Part shown: in pieces, positions 34,675 to 46,249 of the stretch
How positions within the stretch are numbered: the first letter of the stretch is position 1
How the letters are laid out: every line of letters begins with the position of its first letter
From: Terebella lapidaria
Lineage: Eukaryota; Annelida; Polychaeta; Terebellida; Terebellidae
NCBI GenBank assembly: GCA_949152475.1
Contig: OX424562.1
Coordinates: forward strand, 19,530,209 to 19,594,208
Length of the DNA: 64,000 nt
Reading direction: 5' to 3'
The notes under the pieces: generated by a model
Told to the model about the DNA's origin: nothing
Databases searched by the model: none
The model's input: only the letters and a program-made list of their open reading frames with translations
Program-made: the position numbers and the translations under genes

Positions 34675-37364
34675 TGCCAAAAATAGGTTACCGGACAATA
34701 TATTTTTAATATTTTAGATGTTAGCCAGGTCACTGGTTAAATTCAAGGTCAAGAGAATATTCAGCATATAGAATGTTAAGCATATATCATGTTCACAGTT
34801 GATGCTAAGCTGTAATTTAAAAAAAAAACAGAGAGATATTAGCAATTTTGTCTTGTGGCAGAATACTTGACGTATAACATTTCCTATATGTCCTACATTG
34901 ATTCCCACACTATGAAGTAAATCAGTGAGATTAGCCATTTTGTCCTGTCACCTTGAAAATCAGGTCAAAGGAAACTTGAAAATAAGGCCATTGGTCAAGT
35001 CAAGGTCACGAGAATATTCAGCATATATCTTTTGGAGTTTGACCACAATTGATTCCTGCTGTAAAGTTGATAATAAGTGAGATATTAGGCATTTGTGATC
35101 TGATCTTGAAAATGAGGTCAAAAATCAAGTTCAAGGTCATGAGAATATTCAGCATATATCATTCCCTGTTCGTATTTGATTCCTAAGCTGTAAAGTCGAT
35201 AATAAGCGAGATATTAGCCATTTTGTTCTCTGACATCGAAAATGAGGTTAAAGGTCGAATTCCAGTTCACCAAAATATTCATCATAATCGTTCCCTATTT
35301 GTTCACTATCGAATCATAAGGTGTAAAGTCGACAATAGGCGAGATATTAGCCATTTTGTGCTTTGACCTTGAAAGTAAGTTCAAATTCAAGGTCATCAAA
35401 TTATTCAGTGTATTTTCTATATGTCCACAATTGGTTCCCAAACCATAAAGTCAATAGAGAAGCAAGATATTAGCCATTTTGTCCTTTGACCTTGAAATGA
35501 GGTCAAATGTCGAATTCATGGCAATATTCAGCATATATCATTTTCTAAATGTTCACAATTGAATCCTAAGCTGGAAAGTCGATAATAAGCGAAATATTAG
35601 CCATTTTGTGGTCTTGACCTTGAAAATGCGGTCAGAGGTCAAATTCAAGGTCACGAGAATATTCAGCATATATCATTTCCTATATGTTCACAATTGATTC
35701 GTAAGCTGTAAAATCGACAATAAGTGAGATATTAGCCATTTCGTTCTGAGACCATGAAAATGAGGTCAAAGGTCAAATTCAAGATCATGACAATATATAT
35801 ATATATTTCAAAAATATATTTCTATATGTCCACAATTGGTTCCCGAACCACTAAGTCAATAGAGGAGCAAGATATTAGCCATTTTGTCCTTTGACCTTGA
35901 AATGAGGTCAAAAGTCGAATTCAAGGTCATGGCAATAGGCTCTGTAAGTCTCGTTCGTCTTATGTCGTCAAATAACGTAAATGGGTACGTAATCTACTAC
36001 TTCCGGGTCCAAACAGTGAAGCACCGCAGAAAAAGATGATTTGGAATAGAATAATAAACCTTTTTTATGTTTAATGAAATGGCTCTCCGTTACTTATTTG
36101 TGTTGAATACAACACGATAGATATAATTTGAATGACTCAAATTGCCTCTTATTTACATAGTGTTTTATAGTGTGATTTTCGCCCCTTAAATAGCTGATGA
36201 TTACATTTTATTGGTGATGTTATGATATAAATGGTGCCAAAAATACACGACAACACATGCGGCCCACGAAACTGTGGATGAGTAGTATACTACTACAGTA
36301 GTCACAATTAATATCACCTTTTCTCTATAAAAGATACTGTGTTTGAAATATACAAACACAGCATAATCACGCTCTGTATTGAGCAGGAAATATTCGATGA
36401 AACTCTAAATAGACCAGCTCATGCCAACTGGTATCTGTTGAAATTTGTGAAGTGGGTTTCTTGTGTACTTCCGATAAATTGCTTTTATATAGTGTAAAAC
36501 CGCGTGTATCCAAATTACACGATTGGGCCGAATATTTGGCGGGAAATTCGAATGGTCCCAAATTTACGAAATAACACAAAATAACGTGACGTTTCAAATC
36601 TCGCTTATAGACCCTATATTCAGCATATATCATTTTCTAAATGTTCACAATTGATTCCTAAGCTGTAAGTCGTAACAAGCGAGATATTACCCATTTTGTT
36701 CTGTGACCTTGAAAATGAGGTCACAGGTCAAATTCAAGGTCATCAGAATATTCAGCATATATCATTTCCTATATGTCCACAATTGATTCCTAAGCTGTAA
36801 AGTCAATATTAAGCGAGATATAAGCCTTGAAACTGAGGTCAGAGGTCAAATTCAAGGTCACGAGAATATTCAGCATGTATCATTTCCTATATGTCAACAA
36901 TTGATTCCTAAACTCTAATCTCGATATTAAGTCAGATATTAGACAGAATGTGTCCCATTATAAAGCATAGGAGAATTTAACACGGGAGAGTCCCATTTGG
37001 GCTGAGTTTGGGCCAAAATGGCCCACTTCGAGCGATTCAAGCGCAACGAAACTTATACACATCATAGGAGTACATATGAGGAGTGTTATGTATCAAAAAG
37101 AAAAAAGGTACTGAATAGATTTTGAGAAAATGGCCGCCAAATTCCAAAATCAGGCATTTTTCGTCGAAAACGGCCGCCATTTTGAAGAAAATGCGAAAAT
37201 AATAAAACTAAAAAATACCTCCTTCTTGAATTATTTTTTAAACATTTTTGTGCGAAATTTCAGGAAAATTCGCCTGTAAACAAAAAAAGATAAAAATGTG
37301 GACGACGACGACGGACGACGGATGCAACGCCATGCCAACCGGACCATAGGTCCGGTAACCTAAA
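34675..37364 (-). repeat. Large copy of the GGTTACCGGAC-end repeat with internal ~130-bp array
   Basis: Bounded by AGGTTACCGGAC (34685) and GTCCGGTAACC (37350-37360), so the ends are inverted relative to each other. The interior is an array built from ATTAGCCATTTTGT, GACCTTGAAAATGAGGTC, CAAATTCAAGGTCA and ATTCAGCATATATC. Anchor positions are near 34840, 34933, 35087, 35217, 35349, 35472, 35599, 35734 and 35877, a period close to 130. The array resumes at 36615 after an inserted element. The right part (36960-37360) matches the ends of the copies at 22 kb and 27 kb. Confidence 0.65.
35938..36614. mobile_element. MITE-like insertion inside the 130-bp array
   Basis: The array is interrupted by 677 bases that do not resemble it. 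The ends are imperfect inverted repeats (GGCTCTGTAAGTCTCG on the left; GGGTCTATAAGCGAG read inward on the right) and are flanked by TA on both sides (35936-35937 and 36615-36616). No transposase frame is present, so it is non-autonomous. A TA target suggests a Tc1/mariner-type or similar mobiliser; this part is inference. Confidence 0.5.
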
Positions 37365-37945
37365 ATGACGCAGAAGACACTCATTACTGGGCAGATTTAT
37401 TGCATAGCTGATAAACATAGGTATACAATGTAACTGGCATTGTCTCACATTATTTGTACATTCATGGTATAGACAGATGGATTTGAACACTGGACCCTTT
37501 GAGCTAGACTGTTCCTTTCAAACTTGATCTTCCGAACCGTGTCTTACGAACTGATACTCTCTATATATGAAGATTCATCCTCTGCGACGATTCATTCATC
37601 CGCTATATTTGGCCGAACAAGGCCAAACATAGGCCTTGCTTCAACGACAAGCATAGGACATGTACGTGTAATTGTTCGACACAGAGAGCAAGTTATGATT
37701 GAAATGCAATGATATGCACATGTACGCATTCAACATAGAGAGCAAGCTCCACTACAGATAAGAGGGCATGCACGTGTACATGTCGACAACAAGCTCTACT
37801 GCAAGTACAAGTACAGGCACATGTACATATTCAGCATCGAATGCGTTTTCATGGTGCGTGTTCCTGCAGTGCAATATGTCTTTTAGTGACATACAGACTC
37901 CAAAATACAAATCCAGAGTTGGATCTGTAAAACAAGTAGATGGGC
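37365..37945 (-). repeat. 3' flank of copy B with degenerate ~55-bp minisatellite
   Basis: Units of the form ACATTCAACATAGAGAGCAAG, then CTCTACTACAAGTACAAG, recur at about 37727-37850. The same degenerate array occurs at 44480-44570 and 54430-54585, each time just 3' of an otopetrin-like copy, so it belongs to the duplicated unit. The in-frame remainder of the last TM segment of copy B (LFYRSNSGFVFWSLYV) lies at about 37870-37945 in another frame. Confidence 0.55.
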
Positions 37946-39475
37946 CTAACAACGCTGTTTGCCAAACCCTGGCACCAGAAACAGTTCGTACACCCAGACT
38001 GCCAGATTATGAATGGCGAGAAACAGCATTGACATTTCAAATAGGAACACATCGTTCTGCTTCTTTCGACGCTCAGCTGGTGACAAAGCTTGTAAGTCTG
38101 TTTTCGCTCTTGAAGCTTGCAACATGAGTCCAGTTTGGCAGTACACAACGCATATCTGTACAGCGATCAATGCTGACGTTCCGGTTATTGTGTAAGGATC
38201 ACTGGGTTCCTCTTCTGTCTGAATGATCCGATCGCATATAACATTCACTATTTCTCCCACACCAGACGCAATGATGAGAGCCTCAAGTCCGTTGAAGGGT
38301 TCCGGGTCATAGCCCAAGGCACAAGTTGTATGCCGCCCTACCATGCATGAAATGATTACAAATAATTTATATGCTACTAGCACCAGTGCAAACCACGCTT
38401 TGTCGTTGTGACGAAGTGACAAGTATATATAAAGTATATGCGCGAGAATGATCAAGGAAATACAACCGTTCGTCTTGATATCGTTTTGGATGCATACCTG
38501 CGGAATGCAACAGCATGACTGAGTCAAGTCATCCTGTGGTGTTTGCTCTGACATTTCAATAAAAATCTTGCGGCAGCTAGAGGGGCGTTGAACTTCATGT
38601 GCTGCACGTAATTCTTCAAATTTTTCTCCGCTCACTGAGTAAAAGAATATGTTCAAAATAGTTTTCATTGCCATGCCTACGAACTGAGTATGCAGTGGAT
38701 ACAGATATCCGCTGATCCTCTCCAAGCCGTCAACAGTTTCACTAGAATTTGGAGATACATTGAGGGTTTTATTCAAACATTGTTTTCTGTCTTCATCTTC
38801 ATAAAATGGTACCTCAAACGAATTATCCAGCCATTCTGTAAACGTTCCGGCCAGTATTATGGCAAGTCCGTACGACAGACGTAGACTTCGTTTTCCTGTT
38901 AAGTTGTGACACTTGGCACAAAAGATTACCAGGCTAAACAAGAATATGAAATGGACTGCATCATATGCTGTCACAATTGAACATTTCGCGATGTGAAATT
39001 GGCTCTTGGTCAAAGTGATGTTCACACCAAAGATGTAAAAATGCATTGGCAATGCCAAGATAAAAAACGCTACCATCGCAAACACACCTGGCGATTTGAT
39101 CAGCGCGTTCTTGATATTATTACAAACACGAAGTGTTAGGCAATGTCTCAGTGTCATTCTCATGTCGAATCTCGGCGCTTGCGCCAACAGTATCCAAATC
39201 ATCACCGTGGCAGCCACCATTGACATCACGAGTACGACGTTGATGACGTATTCCTTGATACCATAAGAGGGAGATTTCTGATTGGCCCAATGAGCGAACG
39301 ACGCGGCCACGCCCACACCTATGAGTACAATGAAGAAGATGGCGGCACTGAGCATTCCGTCTTTCCTCCCACGCTCCGTGTCCCAGATATTGCTGCCGAG
39401 GGTGAACATGTCCAGGATACATCGCGACTCCTCCTTAAATATAATCAACTTCGATATGTAGTCAAAGGCAAATAC
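37946..39475 (-). CDS. Otopetrin-like copy B, main exon (C-terminus frameshifted)
   Basis: With exon 1 (40677-40748) this gives about 533 residues. Exon 2 would start at GTA (39475) after an AG, phase 0. Eleven hydrophobic segments are present. The family-like motifs are TEWLDNSF, FNGLEALIIASGVGEIVNV, CQTGLMLQASR and NLAVWVYELF, which recall the otopetrin proton-channel family. Compared with copy C, roughly 40-50 bases are missing near 37950-37990. The frame shifts and stops at 37946, so the twelfth TM segment is read only in another frame. It may be a recent pseudogene or a truncated product. Confidence 0.65.
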   Translation of the reverse strand, partial: VFAFDYISKLIIFKEESRCILDMFTLGSNIWDTERGRKDGMLSAAIFFIVLIGVGVAASFAHWANQKSPSYGIKEYVINVVLVMSMVAATVMIWILLAQAPRFDMRMTLRHCLTLRVCNNIKNALIKSPGVFAMVAFFILALPMHFYIFGVNITLTKSQFHIAKCSIVTAYDAVHFIFLFSLVIFCAKCHNLTGKRSLRLSYGLAIILAGTFTEWLDNSFEVPFYEDEDRKQCLNKTLNVSPNSSETVDGLERISGYLYPLHTQFVGMAMKTILNIFFYSVSGEKFEELRAAHEVQRPSSCRKIFIEMSEQTPQDDLTQSCCCIPQVCIQNDIKTNGCISLIILAHILYIYLSLRHNDKAWFALVLVAYKLFVIISCMVGRHTTCALGYDPEPFNGLEALIIASGVGEIVNVICDRIIQTEEEPSDPYTITGTSALIAVQICVVYCQTGLMLQASRAKTDLQALSPAERRKKQNDVFLFEMSMLFLAIHNLAVWVYELFLVPGFGKQRC

Positions 39476-40676
39476 CTCACTAATTCGTTGAACAATCCAT
39501 TGATTGCTCAAGCCACGATGGATTTGAAATTAAAACGAATAAATTTGCCATAGTTATAGTTGCCTAAAGTTCACCCACGTACATTGTACTGCTCCATAAA
39601 ACTCTTCGTCTACTGAAAGCATACCATTTAATCCGTCTCCCATCTTTTTAATCCTTATTGAATATAGAGGAACAAGCAACACAAGTTATGTGGGCCAATA
39701 CTTTCCTTCAACATATATACAGATTTAAACGTTGCTCAGATTTTCATTTGAAGCCAGTAATTCATTTAAAGTCATTAAGCTGAAATTTCGTCCAAGGTCA
39801 ATGATTTTATTTTTCCTCGGATATTACTACGCCATAGCTTTGATCAGAGTTCATCCAAGTAAAAATTAGTTCTTTGATATTACTATATATTTACAAAGTA
39901 ATACAAAGTGGGAGTCAAACGGCAATTGTCCACCGAATTTCAGACTTCTATCGCAATAGATGAAGAAATTTGCAATCCACCCCAATGTTAAACTTAAGCC
40001 GAAAAAACGGGATCTCGAAAATCTGGGCATATTCGAGGATTTGATTATGTTTACATCCATCAGGAATCGATGTATTGTTGTAACTTTAGACCAGAAGACA
40101 CATTGGGGTGTATTCTACACAAACATGTTGATTTCAAAAGATTGCACCACCACAAAACCGAGCAAATGCACAATATTGTGTGCGAACCCAGAATTTAAAT
40201 GACAGGGCTAAATTTAACATTGGTGTAGAGTGCCAATTTTTTTCAATTTTCGTGATAGAAGTCTGAAATTCGTTTGACTCCCATGTGAAGTATGCCAGGT
40301 TACAGACCGATAGTCTTCAGCATCGCAGGAATATCAGCGAAGAACAGTGTAAACGAGTTAGAAAAATCAGAGTATATACTGCACCGCACGCCCCCATAGT
40401 ACCTGAACTTGAACTTGTCGACTTGAATTACGTAATAACGAGGCAATATGGCAGCGCCCTACAGCAGTGAAAATTTTCGCTTAAATCGAAAGTTTGTGTT
40501 TAGAAAGAAACATGTAGCGTTTCGGAAGACAGGTTTGTGCAAATCTATTCCCGTTTTCATCATAGACATGTAATATTCAGTTAAATAGATCGCTTGAAGT
40601 AATTTGACTGAAACGAAGAAAAATCAGAGTATAGTAAATGTCCTGCACGCTTCAATATATCAATTTTTATACTCAC
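39476..40676 (-). other. Intron 1 of copy B, with a palindromic MITE
   Basis: A 1.2-kb intron inferred between the exon-1 donor at 40676 and the exon-2 acceptor near 39476. It contains the inverted-repeat element listed at 39909-40283. The acceptor lacks a strong pyrimidine tract, so its exact position is uncertain. Confidence 0.5.
39909..40283. mobile_element. Small MITE-like element with inverted ends
   Basis: The left end TGGGAGTCAAACG, then GAATTTCAGACTTCTATC (39909-39951), is matched in inverse on the right by GATAGAAGTCTGAAATTC, then GTTTGACTCCCA (40254-40283). The left arm has an extra 13 bases. No clear target duplication. No transposase. The frame inside (39960-40202) is not recognisable. 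Confidence 0.55.
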
Positions 40677-40748
40677 CCGATGTCTTCGTAAGAGATGTGC
40701 ATTCTCGCCTTGATCGCCGTTCATGTCTATACTGACGCTAGAGGACAT
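40677..40748 (-). CDS. Otopetrin-like copy B, first coding exon
   Basis: ATG (40748-40746), 24 open codons, then a GTGAGT donor. The peptide shares GDQGENAHL and a basic LRRHR end with copies C and D. The exon was found by aligning upstream regions of the copies; it is too short to stand out by itself. Confidence 0.68.
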
Positions 40749-41860
40749 CTTTATGTAACCAATCCGAACGCAGATTAAACTCTATTCTTAGATACCACAT
40801 ACGGAAACTGCATATGTGTTGCGAATACTGTATTACAGAAACTCGAATCAGTAACGAAGCACACTCCAAACCGAAAGCTCGTTGTACCGTATTGCATAGA
40901 CCTATAATCTGCATACCGAAAGTACCATATCATCGGCACATGACAAATATTTGTTTTGTCATGACTTGTAGTTGTACACAATTGGGCATACTGCTTCAGT
41001 CTGTGTAATTCATTTGTACCAGCAGAGCACGGAGGTTGTTTTGTGAGAGGAGTAGTTGGTTATGTACCGGCCGATGTGGTTTTATAGAAATGACGTGGTT
41101 TTGCAGAAATAGCCGCACTACTTGACCCAATACCAGTGAGTTGCCTACTCGCGTTTTTCATATGGCTGGTTTTGAAATGTTCCGATTGTATTCGAAAAAA
41201 GAGGCGGAATCGTTTTTCACGGAATCCTATCTGGGTGTGGGAGTATAAATATTATTTGTTTTTTTGTGTTGCGTGTGAGTTAAATTGATAACAATTATAA
41301 GCGACTGGCGACATAAGAACTGTGAACCACCTGTTGACAACAGTATACCACTGTACTGGTAGTAGAGCTCTGAGATGCAAACGAAGAAAAAATATATCTC
41401 AATTTCATAAGGGTGATAATCATACTAAAGAAAATTAAGGCTAAGATTCACATACAATCATAACTTATAGATATATTATATGAAAATGACACAGTAGTAA
41501 AATTGAGCAATCTGGATCTCTCCGACGTTTAACATATGAGGAATACATGGAAGGCCTTGCGCCCACTAAGACAATTTTATCAAATGACGATGTTGACGGA
41601 GACTGACCGACATCTGAATTGTCTATTTCAACTACATCAGCATACGAACTATGTGCTCCCTAGATCTACATAGATCTGCATAGGCCCAGTCTTTAATATT
41701 TCTCTATACACAAATTTCAAAAATACCAATAACAAAACATAGGGCCAAGGACAATTCAGCTCATTAGAAGGTTACTCGTATATATTTAAGTTGCTCGTAT
41801 ATCAACGATAGTTCTGGACAACCATCACATGCAGTATTACTACATTATGTGTGTAGTAAC
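40749..41860 (-). promoter_or_regulatory. Conserved upstream region of copy B
   Basis: Co-linear with 47114-48250 (copy C) and 61486-62250 (copy D). It includes ACCGAAAGTACC (40916) and a paired motif TGTGGTTTT (41075) and CGTGGTTTT (41094) followed by GCCGCACT and TTGACCCAA. A far block with ACAAAACATAGGGCCAAG lies near 41734. Start sites and enhancers are not otherwise visible. Confidence 0.45.
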
Positions 41861-42354
41861 ATTATATATTATATATTACACAACGCCACATTGTGACCGC
41901 GGTTCCAATGACCAGTCTTGAACACCATTTACCTTTCATTCAGTGTGTCTTGGACCTGAAACTTTTGAAATATATTTGAAATCACGACAGGCGCAGCGCC
42001 ACGTGTGCAACAAGTAGATACCCTTTCTAATAAATATTCCCCCATTTCTTACATATTCCCCGTTTTGCCTGACAGTCATTGAAAATCAGACTCGGCTTGG
42101 ATTAATCACAATGTTTTATACTTAACCTTGGCTCTACTTTCCGTAAATATACAAGTAACATGTGCTTCAGACCATATTGCGAGACATCTGCTTGCAGTCA
42201 CCATATAGTGATCGAATGGAGATATCCGGGTCTAAAGCCCATGAAAACGATTCATCATTTGAGCGTATTTATGAGGCATAACCTGCCTGAAGCTCCTTAA
42301 TACAAAAAAAAAATATTTGATGGTCTCGCGATCTCACAGCTCTCCAAATGCAAC
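41861..42354. repeat. Duplicated flank segment
   Basis: 41880-42060 matches 53880-54060 closely (shared TCTTGGACCTGAAACTTT and AATCACGACAGGCGCAGCGC), and a weaker relative lies at 43490-43620. These mark edges of the duplicated otopetrin unit. Confidence 0.55.
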
Positions 42355-43110
42355 GTAGTTTGTACGTCTGTCCTCGCTCTTGAAGCTTTCAACAGGAGTA
42401 CAGTTGGGCAGTACACGACACATATCTGTAAAACGATCAGTGTTGACGTTCCGGTAAGTGTGTACGATCAGGAGGTTCCTCTTCCATCTTAAGTATCCGA
42501 TCACGTTTAGCATTCACCATTTATTCCATTTCAGCCGCAATGATGATAGCCTGAAGTCCGTTGAAGGGTTTAAGGGCATACCTCAGTGCACTAGTTGCAT
42601 GCCCTCCTATCATGCAAGAAATGATAACTACTACTATATATGCTACTACCACTAGTGCAAACGACGATTTGTCATTGTGACAAAAAGAGAAGGCTATGTA
42701 AATTACAAGTGCGAGAATGATCATGGAAACACAACTATTTCACTTGATACCATTTTCTATGCACATATGCCGTATACATGACTGGGTCAAGTCTTTTGGC
42801 CTTTGTCCATATGACAGAACTAAACATCATTTTCCTGTCAAGTTGTATCACGTGGCACAAAAAGCTTTGAGACAAAACATGAAAATAAAATGGATTGTGT
42901 CATGTGCTGCAACAATTGAACACTGAGGTTGAACTGTCTCTTGGTAACCTCTCAGTGTCATTATCATTATTGATCTCAGCGCATGCGCAAATAAAACTCC
43001 AATCATCACCGTGGCAGCCACAATTGACGTCACAAGTCGCTACCCCAGTGAGGTCTCTGAGTGGCCCAGTGAGTGAACGATGCGGCCACACCCATTCGTG
43101 TGATTACAAA
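42355..43110 (-). pseudogene. Otopetrin-like copy E, relic
   Basis: Fragments in different frames match the family. At 42521-42724 there are ALVIYIAFSFCHNDKSSFAL and LKPFNGLQAIIIAAEM. At 42848-43033 there are TVMIGVLFAHALRS and CSIVAAHDTIHFIFMFCL. The middle third and the C-terminal end are missing or unreadable. DNA near 42355-42440 still resembles the TM10 region. The fragments are closest to copy D in wording (HNDKS, VLFAHA). No first exon was found upstream. Clearly non-functional. Confidence 0.75.
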
Positions 43111-44566
43111 GAACAAGATGATTTCCTACATATTCAAGATCAAAATCTAAGCTCTATCTTTACGAGTCTTGTATTCATTGGTCAAATCACGTATCTGGAG
43201 GTAGCCATAACATCGGGTTTGACTAATCTTGATCATCTAAAGTGGAGTACAAAGTTACAAAAGCATGAACCATATATGACTTCCTATATATTCATAATAC
43301 AAACCGGGAGTCAAATTTCTCAAGTGTTTGCCTCCATAATCCTAATTGTCTAATTCAAGCTCAACGTGACCTTACTATTGGTCATTCAAAGTCATCCAAA
43401 ACCGAATTCGAAGTCAGCAATGGAGTGGCGTAAGTGGTTTCCTGTCCATCCATAACACAACCTTCCCCTGTATCAGCTTTGCTGCAACCATCCATCAGGC
43501 TGCCGAATCTGAATACTCTCGCAAGCAATATGTTTGATATCACGACGTGTGCCACGCGTGGAAGAACTAAACCATTTTCTAATCTCAATTCCTTAAATAT
43601 TCCCCATTTTGTCCGATAGTGGAAACTGAGATTGGATTAACTTGGGTTTGATTGATCACAATGCTATTTACTTGGTGTAGTCTTTACTTCCCATAAATAT
43701 ACTACGAGCAAAATGGTATTCAGACAGTAATATTGCATGATATCAGCCCGGAGTGTAATCCCCTAACACAGAAATATTGGAGAGTCTCGTGACAGCTCCC
43801 AAGTACGACATGGCACTGTCGAGAAATTAAGCAATCATGATCAGTTTGAACACTTAAACTTGAGTTTGAACACTTAAACTTGAAGTGAACTTGAAATGGA
43901 CCACTCAAGGTAATTCCAGACTAAAGTCATTGAATGAAGTAGATGCACACTTCAACTGTAGCTGCAAAAGGCTCCACCACAGTGTACATATATGCATGTA
44001 TACTCTTTCATTATCATTACATGACAATGTTCCAAACTTTACAATATCAAAAAAGGGGAAAGATAGCAGTTTGTCATATATGCGAAAACAGTTGAAAATT
44101 TGTGCATTCTTTTGTCATTCAACATTGCTTCGATTTTCCGGACATTTGCAGTGAACTATCAACACATATCGCAGAAGGCATTGATAACTATACACATGTA
44201 TTGCATTACTGAATGTACGGTAACTAATCATTATTTTACATACAGATAGGGCGCAGACATATGCACGGATTCGATAGCTGCACACCCTCTACCGTTTAAG
44301 CCAAACTGCGTCATTCACACGTGATTCATGTATCACATACACGTACACCATAGAACTGAGATTATTTCATATTCTGTGGAGTGCAAACAGGCCCGTAACG
44401 ATGTCTTGATACAACGATACGTACATGCTCATGAATACAAACAACACAGAAAGCAAACCCTACTAAACGTACAGGGGCGTGGACATGAACGCATTCAACA
44501 TGAGGAGCAAGCTCTACTACAAGTGCAAAGGGAGGCACATGTAAACGTTCAACATGGATTGTGTTT
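43111..44566. other. Intergenic between copies E and C
   Basis: Diverged duplicated flank (43490-43620), a short tandem duplication of TTGAACACTTAAACTTGA (about 43848-43884) and the degenerate minisatellite downstream of copy C (44480-44566). I see no independent gene. Confidence 0.45.
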
Positions 44567-46249
44567 TCAGGGTGTGTGTGCATGTGGTGCAACGCGTCTA
44601 TTGGTGACGTAAAGGCTCCAAAATACAAATCCAGAGTTGGACCTGTAAAACAAGTACACGGGCCTAATGGTACTGTTCATCACACTCCAACGTGGGCTCT
44701 GCCTAGCCTGCTCTCCATACCCCGGTGTCAGAAAGAGCTCGCATCCCCAGACTGTCAGATTGTGCACGGCGAGAAACTGCATTGCCATCTCAAATAGGAA
44801 CACATCGTTCAGTTTCTTTTGACGTTCAGCCGGTGATGAAGCATGTATGTTCGTTCTCGTTCTTGAAGCTTGCATCATGAGTACAGTTTGGCAGTACACA
44901 ACGCATATCTGTAGAACGATCAATGTTGACGTTCCAGTTATTGTGTAAGGATCATGAGGTGCCTCCTCTGTCTTAATTATCCGATCACATATTACATTCA
45001 CTATTTCACCCACTCCAGTCGCAATGATCAGTGCCTCAAGTCCGTTGAAGCGTTTAGGTACATACCCCAAAGCACAAGTGGAATGCTGTCCTACCATGCA
45101 AGAAATGATGACACATATTTTATATGCTACTAGCACCAGTGCAAACCACGCTTTGTCATAGTGGCGAACCGAGAGGTATATATAAAGTACATGTGCGAGG
45201 ATGTTCAGTGAAATACAACCGTTTCTCTTGATATCGCTTTTGACGCATACCTGCCGCACACTTGACTGAGTCAAGTCATCCTGTGGTGTTTGTTCTGATA
45301 TTTCAATAAAAACCAGGCGGCAGCAAGAAAGTCCTTGAATTCCATGTGCTGCTTGGAATTCTTCAAATTGCTCTACGCTGATTGAGTAAAAGAAAATGTT
45401 TAGAATAGTTTTCATTGCCATGCCTACAAACTGAGTGTGAAGCGGGTACAGATATCCGATAGCCCTATCCAAGTAGTAAACAGTTCCATTATAATGTGTA
45501 GATATATTTAGGGCTTCATTCAAACATAGTTTTCTGTCTCCATCTTCATAAAATGGTACTTCAAACCGATTATCTAACCATTCTGTAAACGTTCCGGCCA
45601 GTATTATGGCAAGTCCGTACGACAGATGTAGACTTCGTTTGCCTGTCAAGTTGTGACACTTGGCACAGAAGATTACCAGGCTGAACAAGAATATGAAATG
45701 GACTGAATCATAAGCTGTCACAAGTGAACATTTTGCAATGTGAAAATTTCTCTTGGTCAAAGTGATGTTCATAGCGAAGATGTAAAAATGTATTGGTAGT
45801 GCCAAGACAAAAAATGCTACCATCGCAAACGCACCTGGCGATTTGATCAGCGCGTGCTTGATATTACAAGCGCGAAGAGTTAGACAATCTCTTAGTGTCA
45901 CTCTCATGTTGGGTCTCGGCGCCTGCGCCAACAAAATCCAAATCATCACCGTGGCAGCCTCCATCGACGTCACGAGTATGAGGTTGATGACGTATTCACT
46001 GATACCATAAACGTCATCCGAGTGAGTACTCTGATTGGCCCAGTGGGCGAACGACGCGGCCACACCCACTCCCGTGAGCAGAATGAACAAGATGGCGGCA
46101 CTGAGCATTCCGTCTTTCCTCCCACGCTCCGTGTCCCAGATATTGCTGCCGAGGGTGAACATGTCCCGGAACCACCGCGACTCCTCCTTAAACATAATCG
46201 ACTCCGATATACAGTCAGCCACATGAAGATATGATTTTAAGCCAAATAC
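44567..46249 (-). CDS. Otopetrin-like copy C, main exon, intact
   Basis: The only copy open from first exon to stop. With exon 1 (47042-47113) it encodes about 584 residues, close to the usual length of otopetrins. Twelve hydrophobic segments can be counted, at about residues 73-94 (MLSAAILFILLTGVGVAASF), 108-131, 155-180, and on to the last one ending LFYRSNSGFVFWSLYV. Family-like signatures are YGLAIILAGTFTEWLD, FNGLEALIIATG, CQTVLMMQASR and NLTVWGCELF. Otopetrins are plasma-membrane proton channels of 12 TM segments; membership is inferred from topology and the TM10-TM12 motifs. N-glycosylation sequons (NITLT, NGTVY) occur between segments. The first ATG inside this exon is at 46195, an alternative start if exon 1 is not used. 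Confidence 0.72.
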   Translation of the reverse strand, partial: VFGLKSYLHVADCISESIMFKEESRWFRDMFTLGSNIWDTERGRKDGMLSAAILFILLTGVGVAASFAHWANQSTHSDDVYGISEYVINLILVTSMEAATVMIWILLAQAPRPNMRVTLRDCLTLRACNIKHALIKSPGAFAMVAFFVLALPIHFYIFAMNITLTKRNFHIAKCSLVTAYDSVHFIFLFSLVIFCAKCHNLTGKRSLHLSYGLAIILAGTFTEWLDNRFEVPFYEDGDRKLCLNEALNISTHYNGTVYYLDRAIGYLYPLHTQFVGMAMKTILNIFFYSISVEQFEEFQAAHGIQGLSCCRLVFIEISEQTPQDDLTQSSVRQVCVKSDIKRNGCISLNILAHVLYIYLSVRHYDKAWFALVLVAYKICVIISCMVGQHSTCALGYVPKRFNGLEALIIATGVGEIVNVICDRIIKTEEAPHDPYTITGTSTLIVLQICVVYCQTVLMMQASRTRTNIHASSPAERQKKLNDVFLFEMAMQFLAVHNLTVWGCELFLTPGYGEQARQSPRWSVMNSTIRPVYLFYRSNSGFVFWSLYVTNRRVAPHAHTP

